Below, piece by piece: positions 16,536-27,008 of a stretch of DNA of 64,000 nt. The notes beneath the pieces were generated by a model. That model was not told where the DNA came from and did not search any database. It was given only the letters and a program-made list of their open reading frames with translations. Source of the stretch: Acidobacteriota bacterium (GTDB lineage: Bacteria; Acidobacteriota; Thermoanaerobaculia; Multivoradales; Multivoraceae); NCBI GenBank assembly GCA_026707545.1, contig JAPOWR010000001.1, positions 2,447,778 to 2,511,777 on the forward strand, written 5' to 3'. The position numbers and the translations under genes were made by a program. How positions within the stretch are numbered: the first letter of the stretch is position 1; each line of letters begins with the position of its first letter.

Positions 16536-19500
16536 ATGATCGTGCACCGTCAAGCCTCGCCCGCCAACCTGCTCGCCGCCGCGCTGAGCGCCGTTCTCTG
16601 CACGGCGCCGGCGCTCTCCCAGACCGGCGAACCGACCAGGCTGCTTCGCTTCCCGGACCTCTCCGGCGACCGGATCGCGTTCACATACGCCGGCGACATC
16701 TGGCTGGCTTCAACCGATGGCGGGACGGCGACCCGGCTCACGTCCCATCCTGGCCTCGAGCTGTTCGCCAAGTTCTCGCCGGACGGCCAGTGGATCGCCT
16801 TCACCGGCCAGTACGACGGCGACGAACAGGTGTACGTCGTACCGACCACCGGCGGCGCGCCGCGACAACTGACCTTCTACCCAGCCGCCGGGCCGCTGGC
16901 GCCGCGCTGGGGCTACGACTACCAGGTCTATGGCTGGTCTCCGGACGGCAAGTCCGTGCTGTTCCGGTCACTCCGCGACGGCTGGGATCTGGGCGATACC
17001 AAGCTCTTCCTGGTCGACACCGACGGCGGACTGCCCCGGGCCCTGCCGATGCCCGAGTCGGGCGGCGGCGATCTCTCGCCGGACGGAAAGCGCGTCGTCT
17101 ACTCACCGGTGACCCGGGACTTCCGGCACTGGAAGCGCTACGAGGGCGGCTGGGCGCAGGACCTCTGGATCCTCGACATCGACAGCCTGGAGTCGATCCA
17201 GGTCACGGACCACAAGCGCTCCGACCGCGACCCGATGTGGATCGGCGACACGATCTACTTCTCGTCGGACCGCGACGGCACCCTGAACCTCTACGCCTAC
17301 GACACGGCCTCGGGCGACATCGAGCAACTCACGAACGAAGACCAGTGGGACGTGCGCTGGCCCAGCGCCGACAAGGCGAACCGGCGGATCGTCTACGAGA
17401 AGGCCGGTTCGCTGGAGGTTTTCGACGTGGCGTCGGGCAGCGCTCGGCCGGTCCCGGTCCACGTGCCGACGGACCAGCTCGCCCGCCGGCCGAGCCGCGT
17501 GTCCGCAGCGAACCGGGTCTCCGGCTACTCGCTCAGCCCGAAGGCGAACCGGGCGGCCTTCTCCGCCCGCGGCGACATCTTCAGCGTGCCCATCGAGCAC
17601 GGACCGACCCGCAATCTGACCCACTCTTCAGGGGCCAACGACGGCGACCCTGCCTGGTCTCCGGACGGGCGGCGGATCGCCTTCACGTCCGACCGCACGG
17701 GGGAGACGGAGATCTGGGTCGTCAGCCAGGACGGCAGCGGCGAACCGGTGCAGCTAACGGAAGGCAGCGTCGGACGCCACTACAACAATCTGCTCTGGTC
17801 GCCCGGCAGCGACCGGATCGCCTTCATCGATCAGCAGGGCCGGCTCGGCATCGTCGACGCAACGGACCGCAGCGGCGGGGACGCGGCGACCGGATCGCCG
17901 GAGATCATCGAGGTCGCCGACGATTCCCGCCCCTTCGGAACCAGCTACGACTGGTCCCCCAACGGCGACTACCTGGCCGTCGGACTCGGCGATCCGAACG
18001 AGTTCGGCTCGATCCACCTGTTCGAGGTCGAGAGCCGGACGCTCACCCGCGTCACGTCGGAGCTCTGGAACGACTTCTTTCCCGTCTTCGATCCCGGCGG
18101 CGACTACCTCTACTTCCTCTCCGACCGCCAGTTCCAGCCCCAGATCGGCAGCTTCGAGTACAACTACGCCGCCGATCGCGAGACGTACATCTACGCGCTC
18201 GCCCTGCGCGAGGACACGCTTCACCCCTTCCCGCCCCGCAGCGACGAGGTGGAGATCGAGGACGAGGAGGAAGACAGCGACGCGGACGGCACATCCGAAG
18301 ACGACACGGACGGCGAGGAGCACGAGACGGACGGCGACGGCGAGAGCCACGACGGCAAGGACGAAGACGACGAGGAGCGCGACCGCATCGATCTCGACGG
18401 TCTGGCAGGGCGCGTCGCCCGCGTCCCGGTCGACGCGGACAACTACTTCGGCCTGGGCGCGACCGAAGGCAAGCTGCTCTACGTCCGCGGCGGCGCCGGC
18501 TACCTGGGCCGGTCCTCCGACGTCCAGACCGAGGTCTTCTCGTACGACCTGAAGGGGCGCGAGAGCAAGAGTCTGGCCAAAGGCATCGGCGGCCTGGTCT
18601 TGTCGTCTGACCGCAAGAAGCTGCTGGTCAGCGAGCGCGGCAGCTTCCGGCTCCTCGACGTAGGCGGCGGCGAGGCGAAGACCCTGTCCCTCACCGGCCT
18701 GACTGTCGACCGCGTGCCGGAAGAGGAGTGGGCCCAGATCTTCGACGAGGTGTGGCGGCGGTTCCGGGACTTCTTCTACGCCCCGAACATGCACGGCTAC
18801 GACTGGGAGGCGCTGCGCGAGCAGTACCGCCCACTGCTCGCCCACATCGGCCATCGCAGCGACCTGAACTACCTGATGAGCGAGATGGTCGCCGAACTGA
18901 ACGTCTCCCACGCCTATGTCAGTGGCGGCGACTACGAGGTCCCCGATCGGCCTCGCGCGGCACTGCTCGGCGCCCGCTTCGAACTCGACCAGGACGCCGG
19001 CCGCTACCAGATCGCTCGTATCTTCGAAGGCCAGAACGAGGAGCCCCGTTACCGCTCGCCGCTCACCGAGATCGGCGTCGGCATCGACGAGGGCGACTAC
19101 GTCTTCGCGATCCAGGGCCGCGAGCTGACGCCGGCGACGAACCCGTTCCAGCTCCTACGCGAGGCCGGGCGCGGACCGCTCGAGCTGACCGTCGGGTCCA
19201 GCCCCGACCGAAGTGAGGCGCGCCAAGTCCTCGTCGATCCGATCGCGAGTGAGGATGCGCTGATCTACCTCGCCTGGACCGAACGGAGCCGCCGGATCGT
19301 CGAGGAACTCGGCGGTGGCCGGATCGGCTATCTCCACATCCCCGACATGTCGGCTAGCGGCATCCGGGAGTGGATCAAGTGGTACTACGGCCAGGTCCGC
19401 AAGGACGCGATGGTCGTCGATGTCCGCTCGAACGGCGGCGGCAACGTGTCGCCGATGATCATCGAGCGGTTGCGGCGCGAGACGCTGATGCTCGACTTCG

Positions 19501-19925
19501 AGCGCAACCGGGACTCCGTCGACACGTCGCCCGGCGGCGTCTTCCACGGTCACCTCGTGTGCGTGATCGACGAGGACACCGCCTCAGACGGCGACCAGTT
19601 CGCGTACCAGTTCCGCCGCGCGGGCTTAGGGCCGATCGTCGGCAAGCGGAGCTGGGGCGGCGTGGTCGGTATCTACGGCCGGGCGCCGCTCATCGACGGT
19701 GGCTCCGTCAACGTGCCCGAGGCCGGCTCCGCCGATCCCGAGGGCAACTGGGTGATCGAAGGGTACGGCGTCGACCCGGACATCGAGGTCACGAACCTGC
19801 CCCGGGACATTCTCGAAGGCCGGGACCCGCAACTCGCGAAAGCCGTCGAGCTTCTGCTCGAGAAGCTGGCGGAGGATCCGCGGACGCTGCCCGGCCGTCC
19901 AGCCGACCCGATCAAGACGCCATAG
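16536..19925 (+). CDS. Tricorn-type S41 peptidase with beta-propeller domains
   Basis: An exported protein of 1129 residues. A signal peptide ([20 protein letters not shown]) follows ATG 16536, which has GGAG at 16525-16528; the TTG at 16530 is less likely. PD40/WD-like blades ([44 protein letters not shown]) make up roughly residues 30-560. An acidic linker (about 571-622, mostly Asp and Glu) is followed by a second propeller part, the tricorn C1 region, a PDZ domain and the S41 core. [11 protein letters not shown] matches the tricorn catalytic His segment, and [11 protein letters not shown] (about residue 1012) supplies the nucleophilic Ser. It is probably a periplasmic oligopeptide-degrading protease. 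A PQQ-like propeller gene follows 15 bp downstream. Confidence 0.93.
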   Translation: MIVHRQASPANLLAAALSAVLCTAPALSQTGEPTRLLRFPDLSGDRIAFTYAGDIWLASTDGGTATRLTSHPGLELFAKFSPDGQWIAFTGQYDGDEQVYVVPTTGGAPRQLTFYPAAGPLAPRWGYDYQVYGWSPDGKSVLFRSLRDGWDLGDTKLFLVDTDGGLPRALPMPESGGGDLSPDGKRVVYSPVTRDFRHWKRYEGGWAQDLWILDIDSLESIQVTDHKRSDRDPMWIGDTIYFSSDRDGTLNLYAYDTASGDIEQLTNEDQWDVRWPSADKANRRIVYEKAGSLEVFDVASGSARPVPVHVPTDQLARRPSRVSAANRVSGYSLSPKANRAAFSARGDIFSVPIEHGPTRNLTHSSGANDGDPAWSPDGRRIAFTSDRTGETEIWVVSQDGSGEPVQLTEGSVGRHYNNLLWSPGSDRIAFIDQQGRLGIVDATDRSGGDAATGSPEIIEVADDSRPFGTSYDWSPNGDYLAVGLGDPNEFGSIHLFEVESRTLTRVTSELWNDFFPVFDPGGDYLYFLSDRQFQPQIGSFEYNYAADRETYIYALALREDTLHPFPPRSDEVEIEDEEEDSDADGTSEDDTDGEEHETDGDGESHDGKDEDDEERDRIDLDGLAGRVARVPVDADNYFGLGATEGKLLYVRGGAGYLGRSSDVQTEVFSYDLKGRESKSLAKGIGGLVLSSDRKKLLVSERGSFRLLDVGGGEAKTLSLTGLTVDRVPEEEWAQIFDEVWRRFRDFFYAPNMHGYDWEALREQYRPLLAHIGHRSDLNYLMSEMVAELNVSHAYVSGGDYEVPDRPRAALLGARFELDQDAGRYQIARIFEGQNEEPRYRSPLTEIGVGIDEGDYVFAIQGRELTPATNPFQLLREAGRGPLELTVGSSPDRSEARQVLVDPIASEDALIYLAWTERSRRIVEELGGGRIGYLHIPDMSASGIREWIKWYYGQVRKDAMVVDVRSNGGGNVSPMIIERLRRETLMLDFERNRDSVDTSPGGVFHGHLVCVIDEDTASDGDQFAYQFRRAGLGPIVGKRSWGGVVGIYGRAPLIDGGSVNVPEAGSADPEGNWVIEGYGVDPDIEVTNLPRDILEGRDPQLAKAVELLLEKLAEDPRTLPGRPADPIKTP

Positions 19926-19940
19926 CGTCAGGAGAATCCC

Positions 19941-21392
19941 GTGTCGAAGAATCTCTACTATCTCCTCGCCGCAACCCTGGCAGCAGCGCCCGCGATTGCG
20001 GCGGAAGCCAACGACTGGCCCGGCTTCCGCGGCGCCGACGGCAGCGGCATCGCCCGCTCTGGCCCCGGCCCGGCGGCCGACCTCGACCTTGACCGTCACC
20101 TGCTCTGGAAGGCGAAGATCGAGGGCCGCGGCCACTCGTCGCCCGTGGTCTCGGACGGCAAGGTGTTCCTGACAACGGCGATCGTGGGCGACGTGATCCC
20201 CGGGGCCGGCCCGCCCGACCACACGTTCGACGGACGGCCCTTCCGCCATCCACAGTCGGTCGACGGCAATCGCCACCACACGATGAAGGTGATCGCCCTG
20301 GACGCCGACCACGGCGACCTGCTCTGGTCTCACACGGCCTACGCCGGCCGCGTCTACGACGACCGCCACTCCTCGTCGTCCTACGCCTCGCCCACGCCGG
20401 TCACCGACGGTGAACGGGTCTACGCCTACTTCGGTTCCGAGGGCGTCTACGCGTACACGGTAGGCGGCGAGCCGGTGTGGGAGCGCGACATCGGCGACAT
20501 CAAGACGGTCGGACTCGGAGTCGGCACCTCGCCGGTGCTCCACGACGGCCTGCTCATCATCCTGGCCGACGAGGACAGCGGCGACGACTCCTTCATCGTC
20601 GCACTCGATGCCGCCACAGGCGAGGAGGTCTGGAAACACGACCGGCCGGTGCAGGCGAGCTGGGCCACCCCAGTCCTGGTCGAGCACGAGGGGCAGAAGC
20701 AGTTGCTGACCAGCGGCTACGAGTTCGTCATCGCCTACGACCCGGCGGACGGCAGCGAACTCTGGCGGGCCACCGGCCTTCAGAACAACGCGATCCACAT
20801 CCCGATGACGGTGGACGACCTGGCCGTGTTCACCTCCGGATATCCGGGCAAGATCGCTTTTGCGATCCGGCTCGACAGCCGCGGCGATCTGACGTCGCCT
20901 CAAGCTCCTCCGGTAGAGGACCAGGGAAGCGGCGAAGCACTTCTCGACCGTACGGCTGATCGAGACGATGACTCCGGTAGCTTCGACCCGCGAATCTGGA
21001 CCTACCGCAAGGGCACCGGCTACGTACCCTCGAACCTGCTGTACGACGGCCTCCTCTACCTGACCAACGACGGCGGCGTGATTACCTGCCTCGACGCGCG
21101 CACCGGCGAAGTCGTCTACGAGGGCGGACGGCTGCCGATCCGCGGCCGCTACTCGGCCTCCATGGTCGGCGGCGGCGGTCGCATCCTGATGGTCAACACG
21201 GACGGCGACGCGGCGCTCTTCCGGGCCGGACGGGAGCACGAGGTGCTCGGCAGCTTCTCGCTCGGCGAGTCGGTCTGGGCGACGCCGGCGATCGTCGGTG
21301 ACCGGCTCTACATCCGGGGCCGCGAGCACCTGTTCGCGCTCGGTCCGGCCGGCAGCGAGGCCGACTCGACCGGCGGCGGCAACGCACACTGA
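19941..21392 (+). CDS. Secreted PQQ-like beta-propeller protein
   Basis: A 483-residue protein starting at GTG 19941, with AGGAGA seven bases upstream. A signal peptide (NLYYLLAATLAAAPAIAAEA) precedes WPGFRGADGSGIA, the usual entry of the outer-membrane/BamB-like PQQ propeller family. Repeated blade ends read VIALDADHGDLLW, IVALDAATGEEVW, VIAYDPADGSELW and ITCLDARTGEVVY, each a tryptophan-docking motif. There is no cytochrome motif and no clear PQQ active-site Asp, so it may be a structural or binding propeller and not a dehydrogenase. It is probably co-transcribed with the tricorn-like protease (15 bp gap). Confidence 0.87.
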   Translation: MSKNLYYLLAATLAAAPAIAAEANDWPGFRGADGSGIARSGPGPAADLDLDRHLLWKAKIEGRGHSSPVVSDGKVFLTTAIVGDVIPGAGPPDHTFDGRPFRHPQSVDGNRHHTMKVIALDADHGDLLWSHTAYAGRVYDDRHSSSSYASPTPVTDGERVYAYFGSEGVYAYTVGGEPVWERDIGDIKTVGLGVGTSPVLHDGLLIILADEDSGDDSFIVALDAATGEEVWKHDRPVQASWATPVLVEHEGQKQLLTSGYEFVIAYDPADGSELWRATGLQNNAIHIPMTVDDLAVFTSGYPGKIAFAIRLDSRGDLTSPQAPPVEDQGSGEALLDRTADRDDDSGSFDPRIWTYRKGTGYVPSNLLYDGLLYLTNDGGVITCLDARTGEVVYEGGRLPIRGRYSASMVGGGGRILMVNTDGDAALFRAGREHEVLGSFSLGESVWATPAIVGDRLYIRGREHLFALGPAGSEADSTGGGNAH

Positions 21393-21398
21393 CCCTCC

Positions 21399-21449
21399 AC
21401 TGGGTGCGCCGGCCCTCTGGCCGGCATCCGCCGAAGGCGGCTTCCGGCG
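21399..21449 (-). repeat. Dispersed hairpin repeat, copy C (reverse orientation)
   Basis: Read on the minus strand: CCGCC-TTC-GGCGG, then GCCGGCC-AGAG-GGCCGGC, then GCACCCAGT. Both arms of the last hairpin change together relative to copy B. It starts seven bases after the stop of the PQQ-like propeller gene. Confidence 0.8.
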
Positions 21450-21480
21450 TAGGGCACGAGCCGCAGTAGCCTGACGCCTC

Positions 21481-23724
21481 ATGAACTCCGCCCGTATCGC
21501 CGTCCTTCTCCCCTGCCTCAATGAGGAGGCGACGATCGCCGCTGTCGTGGCAGCGTTCCAGCGCGCACTGCCGGACGCTCACATCCACGTCTGCGACAAC
21601 GGTTCCGACGACGGCACCGCCGAAGCCGCCAGGGCGGCTGGCGCCACCGTCGTCGCCGAGCCCCGGCGCGGCAAGGGCCGGGCCATCCGGCGCCTGTTCC
21701 GCGAGGTGGACGCCGACATCTATCTGATGGCCGACGGCGACGGCACCTACGACGCCAGAAGCGCCGGCCACCTCGTTTCGACTCTCCAGGAACACGATCT
21801 CGACATGCTCGTCGCGGCCCGCGAGCGGGCCGACGCGCATGCGTACACGCCGCTGCGCCGTCTCGGCAACCGCCTGTTCACGGCCCTTGCCCGCTGGCGC
21901 TGCGGCCCCGGCGTCCACGACCTCCTGTCCGGCTACAGGGCCTTCTCCCGTCGATTCGTCGAACGCTTCCCCGCGCACTCGGACGGTTTCGAGATCGAGA
22001 CCGAACTGACCCTCTTCGCCGCTTCGTCGGATCTCGCCTGGGACGAGATCGAGTGCCCCTACTTCGCAAGGCCGGAGGGGTCGGCGAGCAAGCTCAAGGC
22101 GTTCCGCGACGGGTTTCGGATCCTGCACACGCTCCTGTTCTCGCCTCCGCCCGGCAGCCTGGAAACGTCGACTGTCGGCTCGCACTCCGTACCCGCCACA
22201 GCGGGGGCCGCCCGGCCCACCCGGCCGCGCCTCGGCGCCCTCCGCGGCGCCGCCCTCATCGGCGCCGTGACACTCGCCGCCACCATCGTCTTCCTGGCCC
22301 TCAACGGGTTGGCCGTTCGCGCCGACCCGGAGCCCGTCGTCGAGGCGTTGCGCGTGTCCTACGAGCACCCGGAGCGCACTCTCGAAGACTCGGCCGAGCG
22401 CTTCAACGACTGCCTGCTCAGCCTGATGGCGCTCGACCGCGGCGCTTCGACCTGGGAGCGGACCGTCTCACCGCGGCGCGTGTACCGCTACACGAGACCG
22501 CAGCGACCGTGCGACGCGCTTGAGCAGCGGCTCGACCAGGGCGCCGTCGACGACTCGGACTTCCTGACCGTCTTCTACCACCAGTACTGGGCCGGCCAGC
22601 GGGTCATGCTGCAGTGGCTTCTGCCGTGGACCGGCGTCAACGGGCTCCGAAGTCTCCTGGAGGCGCTCACATTCGTCCTGCTGGGCATCGGTCTTGCCGG
22701 AGCCCTGGTACTGGCGGGAGCGGTGGTCACCGCACCCCATCCCTGGGACCGCGAACCCCGGGACCGGAAACTTCCAGCTCGCGTCCGGCGAGCGCTAGGC
22801 CTGCCGACCGCTGAAGACGAAGCGACGAGCCGGCTGCTGAAGCGCCAGACCCTGTTCCAGCCCACCGCCTACGCCGTACTCTTCGTCTGCCTGCTCCTCT
22901 TCCTGGACCTCGGCGACCGCGCCGGCAGTTTCACCACCGGGGCGTCGAACGTACTGACCCTGTCTCTGCTCCTCGCGGTGCCGGTCCTGCGGATCGCTTC
23001 CTGGAAGCCGGAGCACCAGGTCCTGCTCTTCGGCGGGTTCGGCGCCCTGATCGCCTACCACGAACTGCTCTTCGGCAGCGCCCTGATCGGGCTTGTCGTT
23101 CTCTTGCTCGCACTCGCGACCGCTCCGCTACCGTCCACGGTCCACGACGTCCAGCGGAGTCAGCATCTCGGCGATCCCCGGACCTGGCGCCGACGCCTGC
23201 TGATCCGCGGCGGCGCCGCCTACGTCGGCTGCCTCTCCGCCGTCTTCCTGCTGCGGGTCGTACTCGCCGAACTCGTCTTCAGCGAACCCGTCCTCTTCAA
23301 GTTCTGGGACCAGCTCACCCACCGGCTCTACGGCGCCGCGCGGAGCTCGATCCACCCGGAGATCGACCCCTTCTACGCGGGCCGGCCGACTGTGGAACGG
23401 TTCCTCGACCGGCTCGAAAACAACCTCGGCACCGTCGGCCTCGGCTCACAGGTTCTGGCTCTTGTCCTGATCGGCCTCACGGCGGTCACGCTGATCGCAG
23501 CCACCCTCTACGTCCTCCGCCACTGGTGGACGCTTGAAGACCCCTGGCGCTGGGCCGGCATCCTCGCCGCCGGCTGGTCCGTCCCGGCGTGGTACGCCAT
23601 CTTCTTCGCCCACACGATGGCCCACGTCCCGGTGATGATCCGCCTGCTGGCGCTGCCATACGCGGCGGCGACCATCCTGATCGCCGGCACCGCGGTGTTC
23701 GGCCGGCGGTCCGTGGCTGCTTGA
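21481..23724 (+). CDS. GT2 glycosyltransferase fused to a multi-pass membrane domain
   Basis: A 747-residue two-part protein. Residues 1-230 are a family 2 glycosyltransferase of the dolichol-phosphate-mannose-synthase type: VLLPCLNEEATIAAVV, VCDNGSDDGTAEAA, the nucleotide-sugar/metal motif LMADGDGTYDA and the acceptor segment DLLSGYRAFSRRFVERFP. Residues from about 255 hold roughly eight to ten hydrophobic segments separated by a charged extracytoplasmic loop (about 290-395). The N-terminal half should transfer a sugar from an activated nucleotide to a polyprenyl phosphate. The membrane half may flip the product or transfer the sugar, but no GT-C motif is evident. No polysaccharide cluster surrounds it, so the final glycan is unknown. 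Confidence 0.85.
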   Translation: MNSARIAVLLPCLNEEATIAAVVAAFQRALPDAHIHVCDNGSDDGTAEAARAAGATVVAEPRRGKGRAIRRLFREVDADIYLMADGDGTYDARSAGHLVSTLQEHDLDMLVAARERADAHAYTPLRRLGNRLFTALARWRCGPGVHDLLSGYRAFSRRFVERFPAHSDGFEIETELTLFAASSDLAWDEIECPYFARPEGSASKLKAFRDGFRILHTLLFSPPPGSLETSTVGSHSVPATAGAARPTRPRLGALRGAALIGAVTLAATIVFLALNGLAVRADPEPVVEALRVSYEHPERTLEDSAERFNDCLLSLMALDRGASTWERTVSPRRVYRYTRPQRPCDALEQRLDQGAVDDSDFLTVFYHQYWAGQRVMLQWLLPWTGVNGLRSLLEALTFVLLGIGLAGALVLAGAVVTAPHPWDREPRDRKLPARVRRALGLPTAEDEATSRLLKRQTLFQPTAYAVLFVCLLLFLDLGDRAGSFTTGASNVLTLSLLLAVPVLRIASWKPEHQVLLFGGFGALIAYHELLFGSALIGLVVLLLALATAPLPSTVHDVQRSQHLGDPRTWRRRLLIRGGAAYVGCLSAVFLLRVVLAELVFSEPVLFKFWDQLTHRLYGAARSSIHPEIDPFYAGRPTVERFLDRLENNLGTVGLGSQVLALVLIGLTAVTLIAATLYVLRHWWTLEDPWRWAGILAAGWSVPAWYAIFFAHTMAHVPVMIRLLALPYAAATILIAGTAVFGRRSVAA

Positions 23725-23777
23725 GATCCCGGAGTGGGGCGGCTGGTTTCTCGGAGTCGACAAAGGAGAAAGCAACC

Positions 23778-24302
23778 ATGAGGGCATATCTCGACTTCGT
23801 CAGCGGAACTCTCGTTCTCGGCCTCACGCTGGCAACGACCCTCGTTCTCTTGTTCGCGGTGTTCCCGGCGCTGCCCATCGGAGGCGAAATGCTCGATGTA
23901 AAGGCGGGCTACACCCACCCGGAGGTCATCGCCGAGATGGAAAGCTACGGCGACCAGGGGCGGCGAGTGTACGCATGGTCCGCAGCGACGTTGGACTCGT
24001 TGCTGCCGCTCGTCTATGCCAGCTTCCTGGCCGGAATCATCTTCCGCTTCCGGCCAACGGAACGGGCCTGGAGGCTGGCCTATCTGCCCCTGGCGGCGGG
24101 AGCGCTCGATCTTCTCGAGAACCTCCAGATCATCGTCATGCTGACTCGTTACCCGGACCTGTCCGCGGGGCAGGTGGCAATCGCGTCGCTGTTCACCCGG
24201 TCGAAGGGGTCCGCGCTACTGCTTTGCCTCGCGTTGGCCGTGGTGCTGGCGATTGCCGCGGCCGTCCGGCGCGGGCGCCGGGCGGCTGACCGGGCTCCAT
24301 AG
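23778..24302 (+). CDS. Four-helix membrane protein of unknown function
   Basis: A 174-residue integral membrane protein. ATG 23778 is preceded by AAAGGAGAA at 23762-23770, a strong ribosome site, so the longer upstream frame is not used. Four hydrophobic segments are seen: LVLGLTLATTLVLLFAVFPAL, LDSLLPLVYASFLAGIIF, LAYLPLAAGALDLLENLQIIVML and ALLLCLALAVVLAIAAAV, with an extracytoplasmic loop after the first. The tail is Arg-rich (RRGRRAADRAP), placing the C-terminus in the cytoplasm. No domain is recognised. It starts 53 bp after the glycosyltransferase fusion and ends 38 bp before the double sulfatase. Confidence 0.8.
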   Translation: MRAYLDFVSGTLVLGLTLATTLVLLFAVFPALPIGGEMLDVKAGYTHPEVIAEMESYGDQGRRVYAWSAATLDSLLPLVYASFLAGIIFRFRPTERAWRLAYLPLAAGALDLLENLQIIVMLTRYPDLSAGQVAIASLFTRSKGSALLLCLALAVVLAIAAAVRRGRRAADRAP

Positions 24303-24340
24303 CCGCAGACCAGCGCTGGGCGGCTGCTAACTTGACGTCC

Positions 24341-26995
24341 ATGCACACCAAGACCCGTCTCGCGATCGTCCTGCTGGTCGGCTTGGCCCTGGTCTCGACG
24401 ACCGGCGCGGTCTTCGCCCAAACACCCGCCCAACCCAACATCATCGTCATCCTCGCCGACGATCTCGGCGTCGAGACGCTGGGCACCTACGGCGGCACGT
24501 CCTACGAGACGCCCGAGCTAGACCGCATCGCCGCAGAGGGCGTGCGGTTCGAGAACGGCCACTCGCAGCCGCTGTGCACGCCGACCCGGGTCAAGCTGAT
24601 GACCGGGCTGCACAACTACCGGAACTACCGGGAGTTCATGTACCTCGACCCGGCCGACGTCACGTTCGCCCATGTGCTGGCGCAGGCGGGCTACCGGACG
24701 GTGATCTCGGGCAAGTGGCAGTTGACGAACAACCTCTACGTGGTTCACGAGGGCGCCTCGCCGCAGCAGGCGGGCTTCGACGAGCACCGGCTGTGGCAGC
24801 TCCGGCGGGAGGGCCGCGGCTCACGCTACTGGGGGCCGACCCTGGTGACGAACGACCGCAAGGAGACCTGGGGCGACGACGTCTTCGGGCCGGACCTGAC
24901 GAACGACTTCGTGCTCGACGCGATCGACGAGCACGCGGCGGCGGATCCCGCGACCCGCAAACCGCTCTTCATCTACTACCCGATGGCCTTGCCCCACGAC
25001 CCGTTCGTGACGACGCCGCACCACCCGGACGCGGGGTCGAACCAGGAACGGTTCGCGGCGATGGTGGCCTACATGGACCACCTGGTGGGCCGGGTACGGG
25101 CGAAGCTCGTCGAGCACGAACTGGAACAAGACACACTGCTGCTGTTCATCGGCGACAACGGCACGTCGACCCGGATCACGTCGGTCCGCAAGGGCCAGGA
25201 GGTCCCCGGCGGCAAGGGGCGGTCGCTCCAGACCGGAAGCCACGTGCCCTACCTGGCCTGGTGGCCGGGCACGATCCCCGGCGGGCAGGTGAACGAGACC
25301 CTGGTCGACGTCGGCGACGTCTTCCCGACCCTGGTCGAAGCGGCCGGCGCCGGTCTGCCGCCGGGCCTCGACGTCGACGGCGAGAGCCTGCTGCCGATGC
25401 TCAAGGGCGGCGCGGCGCTTGAACGGGATGCCCTGTTCATCCACTACGAATCCCGCTGGTACGCGGGCCCTCCGGCGCGCTACGCCTTTGACGAACGCTA
25501 CAAGCGCTATAGCGACGGCCGCCTGTTCGACCTCGTCGCCGACCCGAACGAGCAGTCGCCGCTCGATCCGGCGAACCTCGCGCAGGAGGACACCGCCCGC
25601 GTCGAGGCGATTGACTCCCTGCTCGCCTCCAAACCGGGAGCGATCCGCACCGCCGGCGCCTGGCGGCCGCCGACGGCCGGCGTGAACCGCTGGACGCCGC
25701 CCGCCCACCGGCCGAACATCCTGCTGTTCATCGCCGACGACATGACGTTCAGCGACGCCGGCGCCCTGGGCAACCCCCAGGTGCACACCCCGAACCTCGA
25801 TCGTCTGGCCGAGCAGGGGACGACCTTCACCCACATGTACACCGCCACCGCCATGTGCTCACCCACCCGGCACATGCTCTATACCGGCCAGTACCCGGTG
25901 CGAAGCGGCGCCTACCCGAACCACGCCAGGGCGAACCCCGGCACGAAGAGCGTCGTCCACTACCTGACCGGCCTCGGCTACCGCGTCGGTCTGGCCGGCA
26001 AGTCGCACGTGGCGCCGGAAGAGGTCTATCCGTTCGAGAAGGTCGCGGGGCGCGACCTCGACCCCGGACGGATCGGCGATTTCATCGGCCGCGACGGGGA
26101 GCAGCCGTTCGCCCTGATCGTCGCCTCGACCGAGCCCCACCAGCCCTGGAACAAGGGCGACCGGTCCCGCTACGACGCGGCGTCGCTCGAGCTGCCGCCC
26201 TACTTCGTCGACACGCCGGAGACCCGCGAGGCGCTCACCCGCTACTACGCCGAGATCACGTTCATGGACGGCCAGCTCGGCCGGGTCCTCGACCTGCTCC
26301 GGGAGCACGCCGCGCACGAGAACACGCTGACCATGTTCTACAGCGAGCAGGGCATCAGCGGCCCCCTGGCCAAGTGGACGCTGTACGAAGCCGGTATCCG
26401 CACCTCGCTCGTCGCCCGCTGGTCCCGCAGGATTCCGGCCGGCGAGACCTCAGCCGCGCTGCTCCAGATCAACGACCTGTTGCCGACCTGGATCGAGGCC
26501 GCCGGCGGCGCCGTACCGACCGAAATCGAAGGCCGGAGCATGCTCGGCCTGCTGCTGGAGCCGGGCCCGAAGCACCGCGACGTCGTCTACGGCATTCAGA
26601 CCACGACCGGCATCATCGCCAACCTGGAGCCCTACCCCATCCGCTCCATCCGCGACGAGCGCTACAAGCTGATCTGGAACATCGCGCACGAGAACCGCTT
26701 CACCAACCTGGTCACGGAGGAGAACCGCGACGGTTTCTACTTCTCGTGGCGGGAGGCCGGTGAAACGGACGCTGCCGCCCGGGCGTTGTACGAGCGCTAC
26801 CAGCACCGCCCGGAGTTCGAGTTCTTCGATCTCGCCGAGGATCCGCACGAACTGACGAACCAGGCAGAGGCGCCGGAGCACAGGGAGCGGCTCGAGGCGC
26901 TGCACACGAAGTTGCAGGCGTGGATGAAGGATCAGGGGGATCTCGGGCTACAGACCGAGATCGAGGCGCCGGACCATCAGTCGCGGCCGCGATAG
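24341..26995 (+). CDS. Double-domain sulfatase
   Basis: An exported 884-residue protein with two complete sulfatase domains in one chain. ATG 24341 begins a signal peptide (LAIVLLVGLALVSTTGAVFAQ); the frame also opens at TTG 24332. Domain 1 (about 30-430) has IIVILADDLGVETLG and the formylglycine site C79-T-P-T-R. Domain 2 (about 455-870) restarts with NILLFIADDMTFSDAGALG and has C506-S-P-T-R. Both CxPxR sites are intact and could be converted to formylglycine, so two active sites are predicted. Each domain also keeps a C-terminal LFDLVADPNE or FFDLAEDPHELTN block. The likely substrates are sulfate esters of polysaccharides or glycans; they cannot be read from the sequence. No formylglycine-generating enzyme is in the window. 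Confidence 0.9.
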   Translation: MHTKTRLAIVLLVGLALVSTTGAVFAQTPAQPNIIVILADDLGVETLGTYGGTSYETPELDRIAAEGVRFENGHSQPLCTPTRVKLMTGLHNYRNYREFMYLDPADVTFAHVLAQAGYRTVISGKWQLTNNLYVVHEGASPQQAGFDEHRLWQLRREGRGSRYWGPTLVTNDRKETWGDDVFGPDLTNDFVLDAIDEHAAADPATRKPLFIYYPMALPHDPFVTTPHHPDAGSNQERFAAMVAYMDHLVGRVRAKLVEHELEQDTLLLFIGDNGTSTRITSVRKGQEVPGGKGRSLQTGSHVPYLAWWPGTIPGGQVNETLVDVGDVFPTLVEAAGAGLPPGLDVDGESLLPMLKGGAALERDALFIHYESRWYAGPPARYAFDERYKRYSDGRLFDLVADPNEQSPLDPANLAQEDTARVEAIDSLLASKPGAIRTAGAWRPPTAGVNRWTPPAHRPNILLFIADDMTFSDAGALGNPQVHTPNLDRLAEQGTTFTHMYTATAMCSPTRHMLYTGQYPVRSGAYPNHARANPGTKSVVHYLTGLGYRVGLAGKSHVAPEEVYPFEKVAGRDLDPGRIGDFIGRDGEQPFALIVASTEPHQPWNKGDRSRYDAASLELPPYFVDTPETREALTRYYAEITFMDGQLGRVLDLLREHAAHENTLTMFYSEQGISGPLAKWTLYEAGIRTSLVARWSRRIPAGETSAALLQINDLLPTWIEAAGGAVPTEIEGRSMLGLLLEPGPKHRDVVYGIQTTTGIIANLEPYPIRSIRDERYKLIWNIAHENRFTNLVTEENRDGFYFSWREAGETDAAARALYERYQHRPEFEFFDLAEDPHELTNQAEAPEHRERLEALHTKLQAWMKDQGDLGLQTEIEAPDHQSRPR

Positions 26996-27008
26996 CGCCA
27001 CGCTGAAC

